The notes under the pieces were generated by a model that worked only from the letters and a program-made list of their open reading frames with translations, was not told the DNA's origin and ran no database searches. Below are positions 5,961 to 6,418 of a stretch of 6,418 nucleotides of DNA, one piece after another. Each line of letters opens with the position of its first letter. Position 1 is the first letter of the stretch. Source of the DNA: Kiritimatiellota bacterium (GTDB lineage: Bacteria > Verrucomicrobiota > Lentisphaeria > Victivallales > JAADHT01); contig JAADHT010000295.1 in NCBI GenBank assembly GCA_013151705.1, forward strand, positions 1-6,418. Reading direction: 5' to 3'. The position numbers and the translations under genes are program-made.

Positions 5961-6418
5961 ATGAAATACAGACGCTTCGGCAGAACGGAATTGAAAATGC
6001 CAGTGTTGACATGCGGGGGGATGAGATTCAATCAAACGTGGGAGCAGTTGCCTTTTAGCGAGGTTTCCGCAGGGTCGCAGAGGAATCTCGAGGAGATTCT
6101 GGACACCGCGTTCGCTTTGGGAATAAATCATTTCGAAACCGCCCGGGGCTACGGAACCAGCGAAGTCCAGTTGGGAGCCGCGCTGCCTCGTCTTCCGCGC
6201 TCGGAAATAATCGTCCAAACGAAAATTCCACCAAAAGATACCGTGGAGGAATTCGAGGAGACGCTGCGCCTCTCTTTCGACAACCTCAAAATCGACTACG
6301 CAGACCTTATCGCCATTCACGGAATCAACAGCGAGGCATCCGTCGAGAAATCGTTGCGTTGTCTGGAAGTCCTCGAGAAATGGAAAAGCGACGGGCGGAT
6401 CCGCCATATCGGCTTCTC
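5961..6418 (+). CDS. Aldo/keto reductase, N-terminal part (runs off right edge)
   Basis: About 152 codons of a TIM-barrel aldo/keto reductase are present, probably about half or less of the protein. No stop is reached. Family marks are the N-terminal MKYRRFGRTELKMPVLTCGG, then GINHFETARGYGTSE at 54-68, IVQTK at 84-88, DYADLIAIHGIN at 112-123 and GRIRHIGFS at the edge. These place the catalytic tetrad at Glu59 (usually Asp), Tyr64, Lys88 and His120. The family uses NADPH to reduce carbonyl compounds in the cytoplasm. The substrate cannot be read from the sequence. From memory the ETARGYGTSE form occurs in a bacterial subfamily with a Glu at the Asp position, and some members carry a C-terminal ferredoxin-like domain that would lie beyond this window. 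It is transcribed divergently from bamA. Confidence 0.92.
   Translation, partial: MKYRRFGRTELKMPVLTCGGMRFNQTWEQLPFSEVSAGSQRNLEEILDTAFALGINHFETARGYGTSEVQLGAALPRLPRSEIIVQTKIPPKDTVEEFEETLRLSFDNLKIDYADLIAIHGINSEASVEKSLRCLEVLEKWKSDGRIRHIGF

Noticed and set aside
5865..6407. Minus-strand open frame of 180 codons
   Set aside because: It is the shadow of the aldo/keto reductase, which has a strong ribosome binding site and catalytic residues on the plus strand.

Overview
The window comes from a Gram-negative (diderm) bacterium, because it carries a complete outer-membrane assembly protein, BamA. The BamA tail and the secreted C39-like protein resemble those I associate with the PVC group (Lentisphaerota, Kiritimatiellota, Verrucomicrobiota). 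That placement is inference from memory, not a database result.

Layout. Three genes lie on the minus strand and are read right to left: bamA (5492 down to 3165), argH (3123 down to 1753) and a secreted papain-fold/C39-like protein (1546 down to 149). bamA and argH are 41 bp apart and probably cotranscribed. argH and the C39-like gene are separated by 206 bp that contain a two-tier inverted repeat and no obvious terminator. On the plus strand an aldo/keto reductase starts at 5961 behind a strong ribosome binding site and runs off the right edge. The first 148 bp hold nothing firm.

The divergent spacer between bamA and the reductase (5493-5960, 468 bp) is the most unusual part. It contains two short-period degenerate tandem tracts almost back to back. 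One has four 9-nt units beginning ATG (5648-5683). The other has seven 8-nt units with plus-strand consensus CTTCGTGT (5700-5755). Their phase is exact although many bases differ. They look like members of dispersed intergenic repeat families rather than coding DNA. Candidate promoters for the two divergent genes flank them.

Functionally the window is a mix: envelope biogenesis (BamA), the last step of arginine synthesis (ArgH), a secreted cysteine-peptidase-like protein of unknown target and a probable NADPH-dependent oxidoreductase. I see no phage, IS element, CRISPR array, tRNA or rRNA. I do not see a convincing new multi-gene system. The paired tracts are the best candidate for something underdescribed.
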